From the NCBI RefSeq assembly GCF_014274685.1, contig NZ_CP060393.1:2601501-2665500 (forward strand): a stretch of 64,000 nt of DNA, in the 5' to 3' direction. Within the stretch, counting starts at the first letter, position 1; every line of letters starts with the position of its first letter. Below are positions 62,587 through 64,000 of the stretch, one piece after another. This DNA is from Edaphobacter sp. 4G125. GTDB taxonomy: Bacteria; Acidobacteriota; Terriglobia; Terriglobales; Acidobacteriaceae. A program made the translations under genes and the position numbers. The notes under the pieces are model-generated. The model was not told the DNA's origin and searched no databases. It saw only the letters and a list, made by a program, of their open reading frames with translations.

Positions 62587-63462
62587 TCAACAGACTGTTT
62601 TTTTGATCCCTGTCAGAAAAGCCTGTTGGACATGGTTGAAGCTCCGCCCTCGCAAAGCCGCAGCGACGATAGTGCGAGTTGCACCAGCATCGCTGAGGCG
62701 TATATAGCGACAGCCTGCATTCCGGTCGATCGCCATCTCAGGGACAAGCGAAACTCCAACACCTGCAGCAACCATTCCAAAGAGACTACTGAACTGTCCA
62801 CTTTCAAATGCGATTCGCGGTGTGATGCGAGCGTGAGTACAGGCGGCAATACTGAGGTCACGGAAGCAGTGGCCATCGCGTAACATGACGAAAGATTCGC
62901 CACGAAGTTCCTTAAGCGAAAGCGATTCCTTCGTAGCTCGAGGATGATCCTTTGGCAATACAGCAAAAAGCCTCTCTGTAAGCAAGGGAAACATCTCCAG
63001 ATCTTTATAACGCATCGGTAAAGCAAGGATCGCAAGATCGATCGATAGATCCCGCAAACCCTCGATCAAGACTGGGGTTGTCTCTTCAACGATTCGTAAC
63101 TTCGCCTCAGGATACTTTTTGGCAAAAGACGCCGTATAGCGAGGGATCATGTAAGGGGCAATGGTGGGGATTACTCCCACAGCCACGCTACCTCGCACAT
63201 CAGTCTCCTTGTCTGTCACGCTGGCACGCGCCATCTCGATCTGATCGAGAATAGAACGCGCATAAGGCACAAAAGCGCGACCTGCCTCTGTAAGACGAAT
63301 ACTCCGGCCTAGACGATCGAAGAGCTTCACCCCAAGATCTTCTTCAAGCTTCAGAACCTGCTGCGAGAGCGACGGCTGCGCGACCTGACAGCGCTCGGCT
63401 GCGCGGCTGAAACTCCCAGTATCCGCAATGGCACAGATGTAACGTAGCTGATGGAACTCCAT
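62587..63462 (-). CDS. oxyR: LysR-family peroxide sensor
   Basis: 291-aa LysR regulator with N-terminal winged helix (1-60, MEFHQLRYICAIADTGSFSR) and an effector domain that holds the OxyR redox pair: DGHCFRDLSIAAC with two cysteines nine residues apart, as Cys199 and Cys208 of E. coli OxyR. This strongly suggests a hydrogen-peroxide sensor. It diverges from katG, with an OxyR-like site overlapping its own start codon, so it likely controls katG and itself. Confidence 0.92.
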   Translation of the reverse strand: MEFHQLRYICAIADTGSFSRAAERCQVAQPSLSQQVLKLEEDLGVKLFDRLGRSIRLTEAGRAFVPYARSILDQIEMARASVTDKETDVRGSVAVGVIPTIAPYMIPRYTASFAKKYPEAKLRIVEETTPVLIEGLRDLSIDLAILALPMRYKDLEMFPLLTERLFAVLPKDHPRATKESLSLKELRGESFVMLRDGHCFRDLSIAACTHARITPRIAFESGQFSSLFGMVAAGVGVSLVPEMAIDRNAGCRYIRLSDAGATRTIVAAALRGRSFNHVQQAFLTGIKKTVC

Positions 63463-63497
63463 AGGTAATGCCTATCTTACAGATGGGAAATATATAT
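63461..63497. promoter_or_regulatory. OxyR-like tandem binding site
   Basis: ATAG (63461-63464) - 7 nt - CTAT (63472-63475) fits the first half of the E. coli OxyR operator ATAG-N7-CTAT; after a 7-nt spacer, ATGG (63483-63486) - 7 nt - ATAT (63494-63497) is a weaker second half. The spacing of the two halves is that of the E. coli operator. The first half overlaps the oxyR start codon, as expected for autorepression, and lies about 140 nt before katG. Confidence 0.55.
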
Positions 63498-63599
63498 TGG
63501 AACTATCATGCTTCATGGTGCTACATTCATCTGGCCGACAAGATGCCTGGGCTCCTCGTCGGAGACCAGTAACCCGATTCAACCAGCCAAAGGGAGTAG

Positions 63600-64000
<401 letters not shown>

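Overview
The window reads as a free-living soil bacterium of the Acidobacteriota, most likely class Terriglobia (Granulicella, Terriglobus or Edaphobacter type). This is an inference. It rests on the large Oar-like TonB-dependent receptor with an N-terminal carboxypeptidase-regulatory-like domain, the very high number of Tat signal peptides, and short dispersed palindromes with the sequence GGCACGGC-TTTA-GCCGTGCC. No rRNA, tRNA, CRISPR array, transposase or phage gene was seen.

Layout. 1-0.5 kb: intergenic. 0.5-7.5 kb (minus strand): two APC-family amino-acid permeases, then an operon transcribed pepP-like peptidase, accB, accC, thiE. 7.6-15.2 kb: mostly housekeeping genes, comprising an exported metallophosphoesterase, DNA glycosylase Tag, a small HTH protein, a phosphofructokinase with pyrophosphate-type active-site residues, an MBL hydrolase, an exported HAD phosphatase, an acyl-CoA synthetase and a TetR regulator. 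15.6-27.1 kb: nitrogen and arginine metabolism. The glutamate synthase large subunit gltB diverges from argR-argC-argB-argD-argF-argH-argA, and a perfect palindrome made of two ARG boxes lies between them. 27.2-32.9 kb: cytochrome bd oxidase cydAB, an ABC ATPase, a DoxX protein, an AIM24-like protein and a PCMT-like methyltransferase.

33-56 kb is the accessory region of interest. It starts with a Tat-exported sugar isomerase-like protein, threonine dehydrogenase and two Tat-exported seven-bladed-propeller lactonases. An 18-kb run of minus-strand genes follows: two secreted cog3964-type amidohydrolases, three Tat-exported SelA/DgaE-like PLP enzymes, two Tat-exported RidA-family imine deaminases, an RraA-family protein with a signal sequence, two closely similar MFS (ACS-type) transporters, a SusC/Oar-like TonB receptor and a NarX/NarL-type two-component pair. 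My reading is that a pathway normally found in the cytoplasm (amide or ester hydrolysis, PLP-dependent ammonia elimination, imine hydrolysis, possibly aldol cleavage) has been moved to the periplasm. Outer-membrane uptake would be by the TonB receptor and inner-membrane uptake of the deaminated acids by the MFS carriers. The enzyme families and signal peptides are visible in the sequence; the substrate (possibly an N-acetyl-amino-sugar acid) is a hypothesis.

56-64 kb: a secreted GH3 beta-glucosidase, a pair of DUF3857/transglutaminase-like secreted proteins (the second has lost the catalytic cysteine), and an oxyR-katG divergent pair with an OxyR-like site between them. katG runs off the right end of the window.
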